The translations under genes and the position numbers were made by a program. From RPQJ01 sp963823535 (GTDB taxonomy: Bacteria; Pseudomonadota; Gammaproteobacteria; Steroidobacterales; Steroidobacteraceae), in NCBI GenBank assembly GCA_963823535.1, contig CAWGLZ010000006.1, positions 558,001 to 622,000 on the forward strand: a stretch of 64,000 nt of DNA. Direction: 5' to 3'. Positions within the stretch are counted from its first letter, which is position 1. Each line of letters starts with the position of its first letter. Of the stretch, positions 35,572-43,267 are shown in pieces. The notes under the pieces were generated by a model. That model saw only the letters and a program-made list of their open reading frames with translations. It was not told where the DNA came from and made no database searches.

Positions 35572-36465
35572 TCAACCGGGTTCGCGGAAATTCCGGAGTA
35601 TCCAGTCCTTCAGCAGCGACACGGCCGGGTCGCGAGCCCGGTCCTCCCGGACGACCAGGTAGTAACTGGCCTCGGTAACGAGCTGCTGGCTGAACAGCCG
35701 CACGATACTGCCGTATTTGAACCACAGGTCCGCGAGGGGCACCGGCACCAGCGCGGCACCGAGCCCACGCTCGCAGGCCCTCACAATCGCAATCATGGAG
35801 TCCAGGCGCGTCGCCTTGCTGTTCTCCGGAAGCTCGATGCCGGCGGACTTCGACCATTGTTTCCACGCCATCGGGTAGGTCTCGTGGATGAGCAGCGGAA
35901 ATTCGCTGACGATGCGATTGTCGCGGACCTCCAGTCCCTTCTTGAAATCGGGCGAACCTGCCGGCGCCAGGGTCAACGGGAACAGGAGCTCGGACGGCAC
36001 GCCGGGCGGCGGCGCACGAAACAACCGGATCGACAGGTCCGCGTCGGCCGGGAGGGTCTCCGGCGTCTCGTCGCTGGTCCCGACCTTGATGTCGATCTCC
36101 GGGTGCGCGGCCGTGAACTCGTTGAGCCTGGGTACGAAGTACTCGCTGGCAAAGAAAGGCTGGACGGAGATGCGGACCGACCGTGGCCTGGGGCGCTTTT
36201 TGTAGCGCGCGACCACGGTGTCGAGTTGATCGATGAGCGGACCCGCCTCGTCGAGCAGCGCGCGTCCGACCTCGGTCAGTCGCAGGTCGCGACTGTTGCG
36301 GTCGAACAACGTCTCGCCGAGTTCCTGCTCGAGGCTCTTGATCTGGTGGCTGACGGCGGATGCCGTGATGAACAGCTCCTCGCCCGCGGTCCGGAAGCTC
36401 TCATGCCGGGCCGCGACGCAGAACGTCCGCAGTGCGCGCAGGCCGACATTGACCCTCTGGACCAT
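35572..36465 (-). CDS. LysR-family transcriptional regulator (GcvA-like)
   Basis: A 297-aa LysR regulator. The N-terminal winged helix-turn-helix reads LRTFCVAARHESFRTAGEEL and ITASAVSHQIKSLEQELGE, followed by LFDRNSRDLRLTEVGRAL. The C-terminal effector domain resembles the GcvA/AmpR group (ISVQPFFASEYFVPRLNEF). The ATG at 36465 is preceded by GGAGGTAG, and this ribosome site overlaps the stop of the GH17 gene 4 bp upstream, so it is co-transcribed with GH3 and GH17. It could add a second layer of control to the locus; its effector is unknown. Confidence 0.92.
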   Translation of the reverse strand: MVQRVNVGLRALRTFCVAARHESFRTAGEELFITASAVSHQIKSLEQELGETLFDRNSRDLRLTEVGRALLDEAGPLIDQLDTVVARYKKRPRPRSVRISVQPFFASEYFVPRLNEFTAAHPEIDIKVGTSDETPETLPADADLSIRLFRAPPPGVPSELLFPLTLAPAGSPDFKKGLEVRDNRIVSEFPLLIHETYPMAWKQWSKSAGIELPENSKATRLDSMIAIVRACERGLGAALVPVPLADLWFKYGSIVRLFSQQLVTEASYYLVVREDRARDPAVSLLKDWILRNFREPG

Positions 36466-36469
36466 CGGC

Positions 36470-37501
36470 CTACCTCCGCATCGCGAGCTTGGCGCTGCGA
36501 TCCACGTAGAACAGGCCCCAGTGCTTCTCGGCGCCCATGGGGTCACCCGGATCACCCTTCCATGGCTCGTCGAAGGCCTCGAAGAAGAACACGGTGACGT
36601 TGTTCTGCTCTGCCCATTCCCGGATCTCGCGGAAATAGCGCGCCTGCTGCGCCTCGCCGGCACGGTCGCCGAACTCGCTCGCCGTCGTCGGCCAGCCGGC
36701 CTCGAGAATCGCGATGGGCTTGCCCGGCAGGGCAGCGCGCACGCCCTCGAGATTCGCGATGGTGTAGGCCATGGCCTCGTCGATGGTCTTCTCCTCCCAG
36801 GCCGGATAGGTGTGGATGCCGAGGAAGTCCACCGCCGCCGCCAGCGGCGCGCCATCCTTGATCCACCACGCGTAGTTGTCGGCGACCGTGACTGGCTGGT
36901 CGATCGCCGCCTTCACCCGCTCCACATAGGCGATGACCTTCTCCAACGGCACCATGTGGTCGTTCCAGTCGACCAGGGCCTCATTGCCGACATTCACGGC
37001 CACGACGACATCCGGGTACTGCCGGGCAAGCGCGATGCCGCGGTCGACCTCCGCGACATTGGCCCGCGTGTTTGCTTCGAGTTCGTCTGCCGGTATCGGC
37101 TCGTCGAGCCAGGGACAGCCCTCGTGATTGCTGAACTCGGCACGCAGCCACAGGCCGAGCAGGACCTTGATCGGCAGCTCGTGCTGCTGGATGAGTTCCA
37201 GCGTCGTGACGGTGTTCTCGCCCACGTCGTACAGCCGGATCAATCCGAACCCATTGGCCACGAGTATCTGCAGATCCTCCAGGATCTCGTCCCTGCTGGG
37301 GTTCGCCGCGCCTTCGCCAAGATCGGGATGCTGGCCCTCGCGGTAGCCGGAGTAGGCCACCGCCATCACTGCGCCGGCGAGCAGCGCGTCCGGCGACTGC
37401 CTCAGCCCAGGCCGGTCGCGGGCCGCTTCGTGCTCCCCGCCGCCGGATGAACAGCTGGCCAGCAGGACCACGACCAGCGCCAGTACGGTGACTCGATTCA
37501 T
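36470..37501 (-). CDS. GH17-type beta-1,3-glucanase lipoprotein
   Basis: A 343-aa GH17-type (beta/alpha)8 enzyme with a lipoprotein signal (MNRVTVLALVVVLLASCSSG, lipid attachment at Cys17). Glu174 in VGNEALVDW is the predicted acid/base and Glu267 in ILEAGWPTT the nucleophile. Unlike the two GH17 genes at 19.8-21.6 kb it is exported and membrane-anchored, so it probably trims glucan outside the cytoplasm. GAGGAGC precedes the ATG. It lies 35 bp after the GH3 gene and 4 bp before the LysR gene in one operon. Confidence 0.9.
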   Translation of the reverse strand: MNRVTVLALVVVLLASCSSGGGEHEAARDRPGLRQSPDALLAGAVMAVAYSGYREGQHPDLGEGAANPSRDEILEDLQILVANGFGLIRLYDVGENTVTTLELIQQHELPIKVLLGLWLRAEFSNHEGCPWLDEPIPADELEANTRANVAEVDRGIALARQYPDVVVAVNVGNEALVDWNDHMVPLEKVIAYVERVKAAIDQPVTVADNYAWWIKDGAPLAAAVDFLGIHTYPAWEEKTIDEAMAYTIANLEGVRAALPGKPIAILEAGWPTTASEFGDRAGEAQQARYFREIREWAEQNNVTVFFFEAFDEPWKGDPGDPMGAEKHWGLFYVDRSAKLAMRR

Positions 37502-37536
37502 TCAGCAGCTCCTCGTCGACAGGATGGGCGCGTGCG

Positions 37537-39747
37537 CTAGACAGGCGGCAGGACTCGAAAGGCGCAGCACAGCCCCGTCTCTGAGCTGCCCCCGATCCAC
37601 GCCTGGAATTCGCCGGGCTCGACCATCAGCCGCATGTCGCGGCCGTAGAACGCCAGGTCGTCGGTATGCAGCTCGAAATCGACCACCACCTGCTGTCCCG
37701 GGTCGAGATGCACGCGGCGAAAGCCCTTGAGCTCCCGGACCGGGCGGGTCACGTTGCCAACGAGATCACGTACATAGAGCTGCACCACTTCATCGGCCGC
37801 GACCGCTCCCGTGTTGCGCAGCTCGGCGTGGACGTGGAACGACTGTCCGAGCCTGATCTGCTCGCTGCTGACGCGGATGCCGGTGTACTCGAAGCTCGCG
37901 TAGGACAAGCCGTGGCCGAAGGCAAACAAGGGGGTATAGCCGGCGTCGAGATGGAAAGCCGTCATGCCGAGCGAGAGCTGCTGCGCCTTCGGGTCGATGT
38001 CGTCGATGTGGACCACGCTGTCCGGCGTCGGCGGCTTGCCCGTGTTCTTGTGGCTGTAGTAGATCGGTATCTGGCCGACCATGCGCGGAAAGCTGACCGG
38101 CAGTTTTCCCGACGGCGACTGGATCCCGAACAGCAGGTCCGCGATCGCGGGCCCGCCCATCGTGCCCGGGTGCCAGGCGTAGAGAACGGCATCGACCCGA
38201 TCGACGATATCGGTCAGTGTCAGGGGTCGCCCGGCCAGGATCACGGCGACGACGGGCTTGCCAGCTTCGCGGACGCGCGCCACGAGCTGCGCCTGAGCGC
38301 CCGGCAGGCTGATGTCGGCCCGGCAGTGGGCCTCGCCCGAGAGGATCGCCTCCTCGCCCAGGAACAGCACGGTCGCGTCGCACTGCCCGGCCAGCGCGAC
38401 GGCTTCGCCGAATGCACTGGTGTCCCTGCTCCGCGACGTCTCCATCGCCCGCAGGTAATGCACCTCGAACCGACCGGCGGCAAGCTCGCGGATGGCCTGC
38501 AAAGGCGTGACGCTGAGCCCCGCGTCACCGTCGAACACCCAGGTCCCGAGCTGCTCGTCCGCAGCGTCGGCAAGCGGACCGATCACCGCGAGGGACCGGA
38601 GCGATTCGCGCGACAGCGGCAGCACGCGGTGTTCGTTCGTCAGCAGCACGACGCTCTGCAGCGCGGCCTGCCGTGCGGTCGCAAGGGAGGCTTCACTGGC
38701 GATGGGGTGAGAATCGGCCGGGTCCGCATAGGGGCGCTCGAACAGCCCGAGCTGGAACTTCAACCGAAGAATCCTGCGCACTGCGTCATCGACCATGCGT
38801 TCGTCGATCTCACCGCTCCGGACGAGCTGCGGCAGGTGCACGGTGTACGCATCGCCGTGCATTTCCATGTCGACACCGGCCGTCACCGCCTCCCGCGAGG
38901 ACTCGCGGTCGTCGGCCGTCAGGCCGTGGATGCACAGCTGGCGCACGGAGTCCCAGTCGCTCACGACGAAGCCGCCGAAGGCCCATTCGTCCTTGAGGAT
39001 CCGCCGGACGAGACGTTCGTTGGCCGTTGCCGGCACGCCGTCGACTTCGCTGAACGACGTCATGAGGGTGGCGACGCCAGCATCGGCCGCGGCCCTGAAC
39101 GGCCGCAGGTGCACGTTCCGCAGCTCATTCTCCGGCACGTTGGCGGCGGCATAGTCGCGGCCGCTCTCGACAGCGCCATATCCCGCGAAGTGCTTGGCGC
39201 AGGCGGCGATCGCATCCGGCCGACCGAGGTCCGGCCCCTGGAACCCGCGCAGCATCGCGACGCCCAGCACGCTGGTGAGGTGGGGATCCTCACCGAGGCA
39301 TTCCGCGATGCGGCCCCAGCGCGGGTCCCGGCATACGTCGATCATCGGCGCGAAGGTCCAGTTCACCCCGTGGGATGCGGCCTCACACGCCGCCACCCGG
39401 GCCCCCTGCATGACGAGATCGGGGTTCCAGGTCGCTGCCTGCCCGAGCGGAATCGGCATCACTGTCTTGAAGCCGTGAATGACGTCGCGGCCGATCAGCA
39501 GCGGAATGCCGAGGCGGCTTTCCTGTACCGCGATGCGCTGCAGTTCGTTGACCGTCCCGGCGTCGACCTCGTTGAGCACGCCCCCCACGCGGCCCGCGCG
39601 CAAGCCTTCGGCCAGGTCGTCGTGGATATAGCTGTCGCCGGCATTGACCAGGCTCATCTGGCCGATCTTTTCCTCGAGGCTCATCCGCTCGAGCAGTGCG
39701 GCCACGCGCTGCTCGACGTCCTCGGTCCCGCGCGCTTCTTCCACCAC
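37537..39747 (-). CDS. Beta-glucosidase, glycoside hydrolase family 3
   Basis: A 736-aa GH3 enzyme with the N-terminal TIM barrel, the (alpha/beta)6 sandwich and a C-terminal fibronectin-III-like domain (from about residue 660). The nucleophile is Asp264 in FVVSDWDS; KHFAGYGAVESGRDY is the substrate-site signature. It resembles BglX, but it lacks a signal peptide, so it should hydrolyse imported beta-glucooligosaccharides in the cytoplasm. The start is GTG at 39747 (GTGGTGGAAGAA). It is the first gene of the GH3-GH17-LysR operon, and its promoter shares the operator at 39800 with the divergent transporter. Confidence 0.93.
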   Translation of the reverse strand: MVEEARGTEDVEQRVAALLERMSLEEKIGQMSLVNAGDSYIHDDLAEGLRAGRVGGVLNEVDAGTVNELQRIAVQESRLGIPLLIGRDVIHGFKTVMPIPLGQAATWNPDLVMQGARVAACEAASHGVNWTFAPMIDVCRDPRWGRIAECLGEDPHLTSVLGVAMLRGFQGPDLGRPDAIAACAKHFAGYGAVESGRDYAAANVPENELRNVHLRPFRAAADAGVATLMTSFSEVDGVPATANERLVRRILKDEWAFGGFVVSDWDSVRQLCIHGLTADDRESSREAVTAGVDMEMHGDAYTVHLPQLVRSGEIDERMVDDAVRRILRLKFQLGLFERPYADPADSHPIASEASLATARQAALQSVVLLTNEHRVLPLSRESLRSLAVIGPLADAADEQLGTWVFDGDAGLSVTPLQAIRELAAGRFEVHYLRAMETSRSRDTSAFGEAVALAGQCDATVLFLGEEAILSGEAHCRADISLPGAQAQLVARVREAGKPVVAVILAGRPLTLTDIVDRVDAVLYAWHPGTMGGPAIADLLFGIQSPSGKLPVSFPRMVGQIPIYYSHKNTGKPPTPDSVVHIDDIDPKAQQLSLGMTAFHLDAGYTPLFAFGHGLSYASFEYTGIRVSSEQIRLGQSFHVHAELRNTGAVAADEVVQLYVRDLVGNVTRPVRELKGFRRVHLDPGQQVVVDFELHTDDLAFYGRDMRLMVEPGEFQAWIGGSSETGLCCAFRVLPPV

Positions 39748-39784
39748 GATGTTGCACTCGCCCCGGCCTGGGCAATGGGCGGAA

Positions 39785-39814
39785 ATTATTCGCAGCGTTT
39801 GACAGCGCTGTCAA
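39785..39814. promoter_or_regulatory. Divergent promoter with LacI-type operator between GH3 and the GPH transporter
   Basis: TTGACAGCGCTGTCAA (39799-39814) is a 16-bp perfect palindrome whose two ends are both consensus -35 boxes. Leftward, AATAAT (39790-39785) is an excellent -10 at 18 bp spacing, serving the GH3 operon. Rightward, CACGAT (39822-39827) is a weak -10 at 17 bp. One bound repressor would block both directions. Its core equals the site at 15475. Confidence 0.75.
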
Positions 39815-39862
39815 TCTAACTCACGATCCGGGTGGGGGCCGCTGCAGCCAGACATCAAGAAC

Positions 39863-41311
39863 ATGAGCGAATCCGCGCATTACACGACCGCGCCGGAAGA
39901 CCGCATTCCGTTCGGCCAGAAGCTGATCTACGGGCTCGGCGCGTTCGTCAACAATCTCCTCGCCGCCGCGATCGGTGGCATGTCCATCGTGCTGAACCTC
40001 GGCCTCGGCATGAACCCGGCCCTGGTCGGCCTGCTGGGCGCCCTGCCCCGGCTGACGGACGCCCTCACCGACCCGCTGATGGGCTACATCTCGGACCATA
40101 CGCGATCGCGCTGGGGACGCAGGCGTCCGTACATCTTCGTCGGCGCAATTGCGTCGGCAGTCATCTTCGCGCTGCTGTGGCAACTGCCGGCCGACAAGAG
40201 CGAGACCTTCTACTTCTGGTATTTCCTCATCGGCTCGGTCATTTTCTACCTGGCCTACACCGCCTACGCGACCCCCTGGGTCGCGCTCGGATACGAGCTG
40301 ACGCCGGACTACCACGAGCGCACGCGGCTCATGGGCGTGCAGAACTTCATCGGCCAGCTGGCCTACGTGGTCGCGCCGTGGTTCCTGTGGATCATGCAGA
40401 ACCAGGCCTGGTGGGGCGACATGCGGCAGGGCGCCGCCGGCCTCGCCGTCGGAATTGCGCTGTTCGTCGCCGTGGTCGGCGTACTCCCGGCCATCTTCCT
40501 GCGCGAGCGCTTCAAGGAGGTGGCGGTCGCCGGGGCAGTGCCCAAGGTCGACGTCGCCGGCAGCGCACTGATGCGCAACCTGCGCGAGTTCTTCCGCGCC
40601 TTCGCGCTGACGCTGAAATTCGTGCCATTCCTCAAGCTCTGCGTCGCGACCTTCCTCGTCTTCAACGGATTCATGCTCATTGCGGCCTTCCAGAGCTACG
40701 TCATCATCTACTACGTTTTCGGCGGCGACACGGCGCTCGGAGCCAAGTACGCGGGCTACTCCGGGACTCTCGGCGCGATCTCCACGTTCGTGGTCATCGT
40801 GTTCGTCACCTGGCTCGCCACCAAGATCGGCAAGCGAAAGGCGTTCTTCCTCGCGATCGGCGTCTCGATGCTCGGTTATGGCCTGAAGTGGTTCTGCTAC
40901 GACCCCGACGTCCCGTGGCTGCTCCTCGTGCCGGCCCCCTTGATGGCTTTCGGCCTCGGCGCGCTTTTCACGTTGATGCCGTCCATGATCTGTGACGTCG
41001 TCGACATGGACGAGCTGGAGACCCACCAACGCCGCGAGGGGATGTACGGCTCGATCTTCTGGTGGGTGGTGAAGCTCGGCATGGCCGCGGCGCTCGCGGC
41101 GAGCGGCTACCTCCTGAACGCCACCGGTTTCGATGTCGCGCTGCAGGGAAACCAGACGGACCGGGCGATCCATCTCATGCGCATGTGCGATGCCTTCATC
41201 CCCTTCCTGACCTCGGGCATCGCGATCTGGATCATTGCCACCTACCGCATCACCGAAGAAAAGGCGCACGAGGTGCGCATGCAGCTCGAGGCCAGGCGGG
41301 GCAAGGCCTGA
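39863..41311 (+). CDS. Sugar:cation symporter of the glycoside-pentoside-hexuronide (GPH) family
   Basis: A 482-aa inner-membrane transporter with about 12 hydrophobic segments, related to MelB. The cation-site motif region reads LPRLTDALTDPLMGYISD, followed by SRWGRRRPYIFVGA. A central loop carries DMDELETHQRREGMYGS, another GPH landmark. It lies alone downstream of the shared operator and should import glucose, laminaribiose or short glucan oligomers across the inner membrane. The ribosome site is weak (AAGAAC), but the ATG at 39863 begins the family-typical N-terminus. Confidence 0.92.
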   Translation: MSESAHYTTAPEDRIPFGQKLIYGLGAFVNNLLAAAIGGMSIVLNLGLGMNPALVGLLGALPRLTDALTDPLMGYISDHTRSRWGRRRPYIFVGAIASAVIFALLWQLPADKSETFYFWYFLIGSVIFYLAYTAYATPWVALGYELTPDYHERTRLMGVQNFIGQLAYVVAPWFLWIMQNQAWWGDMRQGAAGLAVGIALFVAVVGVLPAIFLRERFKEVAVAGAVPKVDVAGSALMRNLREFFRAFALTLKFVPFLKLCVATFLVFNGFMLIAAFQSYVIIYYVFGGDTALGAKYAGYSGTLGAISTFVVIVFVTWLATKIGKRKAFFLAIGVSMLGYGLKWFCYDPDVPWLLLVPAPLMAFGLGALFTLMPSMICDVVDMDELETHQRREGMYGSIFWWVVKLGMAAALAASGYLLNATGFDVALQGNQTDRAIHLMRMCDAFIPFLTSGIAIWIIATYRITEEKAHEVRMQLEARRGKA

Positions 41312-41321
41312 ACGCAGGCCG

Positions 41322-41371
41322 GGTGCTGTCCGGCGACGCGAAGAAGTTGCTCGACGAGGGGCTGGTCGCGC
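41322..41371 (+). repeat. Imperfect direct repeat, copy 2: relic of the pntB 3' end
   Basis: These 50 bp match 13791-13840 at 46 positions without gaps and would read VLSGDAKKLLDEGLVA, the degraded C-terminus of PntB. They start 11 bp after the GPH transporter stop and run up to the DUF3106 stop codon. No other part of pntB is present here. Confidence 0.7.
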
Positions 41372-41373
41372 GG

Positions 41374-41919
41374 CTACGGGCCCCGCTGGCCGGGCCGATC
41401 GGGTCGTCCGTGGGCGTCGCGGCGCCCGCCGGGGGGCCTGTCGTGCCAGCGCTCGCGCGCCCGTTCGCGCTGCTCGGGATCCATTTCTTCCCAGCGCCTG
41501 CGCATGGCCTCGCGCTCCTCCGGCGGCAGGTCCCGGTAGCGGCGGAACTCCTCGCGCAGGCGCGCCTGCTCCTCGGGTGAGAGGTCCTTGAATCGCTCGT
41601 AACGCTCGCGGGCGCGCTGCTGCTCCTCGGGCGACAGCCGATGCCAATGCTCCGCCCGCTCGCGGATGCGCTCGCGCTGCTCGGGCGTCATGGACTCCCA
41701 GCGCTCCGCGCCGCGCAACAGCACCTGCTGCCGGCCGGGCGGCAACTGGTCCCAGCGGTCGTGGAACTCCGCGAGGACCCGCTGCTGCTCAGGGGACAAC
41801 TGCTGCCAGCGGACGGACGGCCGATCGACGCGGGCGTCATCGCCGAATGCCGGCATCGCGCCGGCCATCATCAGTGCCGCGCACGCCGCCAGCCAGAGCC
41901 TTGGAAATGACGTTCGCAT
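41374..41919 (-). CDS. DUF3106-family secreted protein
   Basis: A 181-aa protein with a signal peptide (LWLAACAALMMAGAMPAFGD) and a highly charged helical body of repeated LSPEQQ/LPPEER/MTPEQRERIRER units, characteristic of DUF3106. Function is unknown; a periplasmic location is expected. Its ATG overlaps the stop of the DUF3619 gene (TGATG), completing a three-gene operon behind the sigma factor. The C-terminus is arginine/glycine-rich, and its stop codon lies right next to the pntB relic. Confidence 0.82.
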   Translation of the reverse strand: MRTSFPRLWLAACAALMMAGAMPAFGDDARVDRPSVRWQQLSPEQQRVLAEFHDRWDQLPPGRQQVLLRGAERWESMTPEQRERIRERAEHWHRLSPEEQQRARERYERFKDLSPEEQARLREEFRRYRDLPPEEREAMRRRWEEMDPEQRERARERWHDRPPGGRRDAHGRPDRPGQRGP

Positions 41920-42299
41920 CACCCGCTGCCGTTTTCCTGGAGCAGGCCTTGCGCGGAAAGCCAGGCGTAGAACTCCGGATCCTCGCTCACCAGGTCCGCG
42001 TCGGTACCGAGCAGTTCGACCACTTCGGGCGCCGGGACGAATCCGCCGCCGCCGGCAGACGGGTCCGCCGAGCCGCCCGGCAGTCTCCACAGCGCCACCG
42101 CCAGTATCGCGACGGACGCCGCGGCGGCCACGGGCAGCCAGGCAGGCCACCGGGAGCGCCGCGCCTGCTCGACCTCGGCCAGTGCCGCCTGGCGCGCCTG
42201 GTTGAGCCGGGAGCGGGTCTCGCCGTCGAGACGCTCGACGCTGTCGTTGAAGAGCTCGGCCGCGCGCCGCTCGATCTCTGTCCGTTCGCCGTGACTCAT
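41919..42299 (-). CDS. DUF3619-family membrane protein, probable anti-sigma factor
   Basis: A 126-aa protein: an N-terminal cytoplasmic helix pair (RRAAELFNDSVERLDGETRS), one membrane helix (WLPVAAAASVAILAVALWRL) and a short periplasmic tail. Genes of this type follow ECF-like sigma genes, and the topology suggests an anti-sigma factor. The ATG at 42299 overlaps the sigma stop codon (TGATG), implying coupled and balanced synthesis. No zinc-binding HxxxCxxC motif is present, so the role is inferred from position and topology. Confidence 0.75.
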   Translation of the reverse strand: MSHGERTEIERRAAELFNDSVERLDGETRSRLNQARQAALAEVEQARRSRWPAWLPVAAAASVAILAVALWRLPGGSADPSAGGGGFVPAPEVVELLGTDADLVSEDPEFYAWLSAQGLLQENGSG

Positions 42300-42859
42300 C
42301 ACCACACCTCTGCCAGCCGCTCGCGCAACGCGTGGAGCGCGCGGAAATAATGCGTCTTGACGCTGCCCTCTGAACAGCCCATCGCGACCGCGGTGCCGGC
42401 CACGTCGAGGCCCTCGAGACAGCGCAGCGCAAACGCCTCCTGCTGGCGGGCCGGCAGTTCCGCCAGCGCCGCCTCCAGGTGCTCGATGGCCTCGGAGGCC
42501 ATGACCTGCCGGCTCGGATCCGGTGCCCCGTCGGCCACATGCTCGAGGGGATCGTCCCGTTGCCCGTCGATGTCCCCGGCGTCGCGGCTCGGAATGCCGA
42601 AGATGCGCCGACGAACCGAGCTGCGCCGCTGCCAGTCACGGATGCCGTTGTAGAGGATGCGATAGAAGAGCGGGGTCCACTCCGAACTCGGTCGCCCGCC
42701 ATAGTTGCGCGCCAGGCGGATCATCGCGCCCTGCACGATGTCGAGCGCCTCGTCGCGGTCGCGGACCGCCATCTGGGCGATGCGGAACGCGCGTCGCTCG
42801 ACGCCCGCGAGGAACCGATCGAGGGTCGCAGCGGCCTGCAGGGTGGTGTCCTCGGGCAT
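42299..42859 (-). CDS. RNA polymerase sigma factor, ECF-like sigma-70 family
   Basis: A 186-aa sigma factor. Region 2 reads AFRIAQMAVRDRDEALDIVQ and WTPLFYRILYNGIRDWQRR; region 4 reads LPARQQEAFALRCLEGLDVA with the helix-turn-helix MGCSEGSVKTHYFRAL. The start at 42859 fits family N-termini; an ATG at 42922 is an alternative, and neither has a strong ribosome site. It heads the sigma-DUF3619-DUF3106 operon. Its regulon cannot be told from this window. Confidence 0.88.
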   Translation of the reverse strand: MPEDTTLQAAATLDRFLAGVERRAFRIAQMAVRDRDEALDIVQGAMIRLARNYGGRPSSEWTPLFYRILYNGIRDWQRRSSVRRRIFGIPSRDAGDIDGQRDDPLEHVADGAPDPSRQVMASEAIEHLEAALAELPARQQEAFALRCLEGLDVAGTAVAMGCSEGSVKTHYFRALHALRERLAEVW

Positions 42860-43210
42860 TGAGGGCTCGGCGTCAGCCAGCCGGTAGACGGCAGCGAAAT
42901 CGAGACTAGCAGAGCTGGCCATGCGGGTAGACTCAAGTCCTCGGGCGCGCACCGGACACGCCTTCTACCTAGGAAAACGCCAAGCCCGCCAATCGGTTGA
43001 CGGCCATTCATGAGTGCAGATGTGCACCGCGCCCCGCGCGCCGGCCGGGCACGCTCCCCCGCGTGGCGTCCACCCCCCCGGCAGGCTGTCTCGAAATGGC
43101 AACAATCCGCCAGCTCATTGATTTAAAAGACTAAAATTTTTTACGCCTAATTCGTGACCAGAATGAAGAACTGCCTGCGTGGACGCGCACTTGGACCTGA
43201 TACGAGCCTT

Positions 43211-43245
43211 CCATCCACAGACTTTTCCACAGGCTTTGTGGAGAT
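43211..43245 (+). promoter_or_regulatory. Cluster of DnaA-box-like 9-mers upstream of priA
   Basis: Within the intergenic stretch 42860-43267 there are TTTTCCACA (43223-43231, one mismatch to TTATCCACA), CCATCCACA (43211-43219, two mismatches) and, on the other strand, ATCTCCACA (43245-43237, two mismatches). TCCACA and TGTGGA also form a 6-bp inverted repeat. An AT-rich tract lies at about 43118-43142. The rest of the stretch holds nothing recognised. Confidence 0.35.
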
Positions 43246-43267
43246 CTTTGCCTGAGGGACGGACAGC

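Noticed and set aside
39821..41647. 608-codon minus-strand frame opposite the GPH transporter
   Set aside because: Composition is typical antisense; the plus strand shows transporter motifs.
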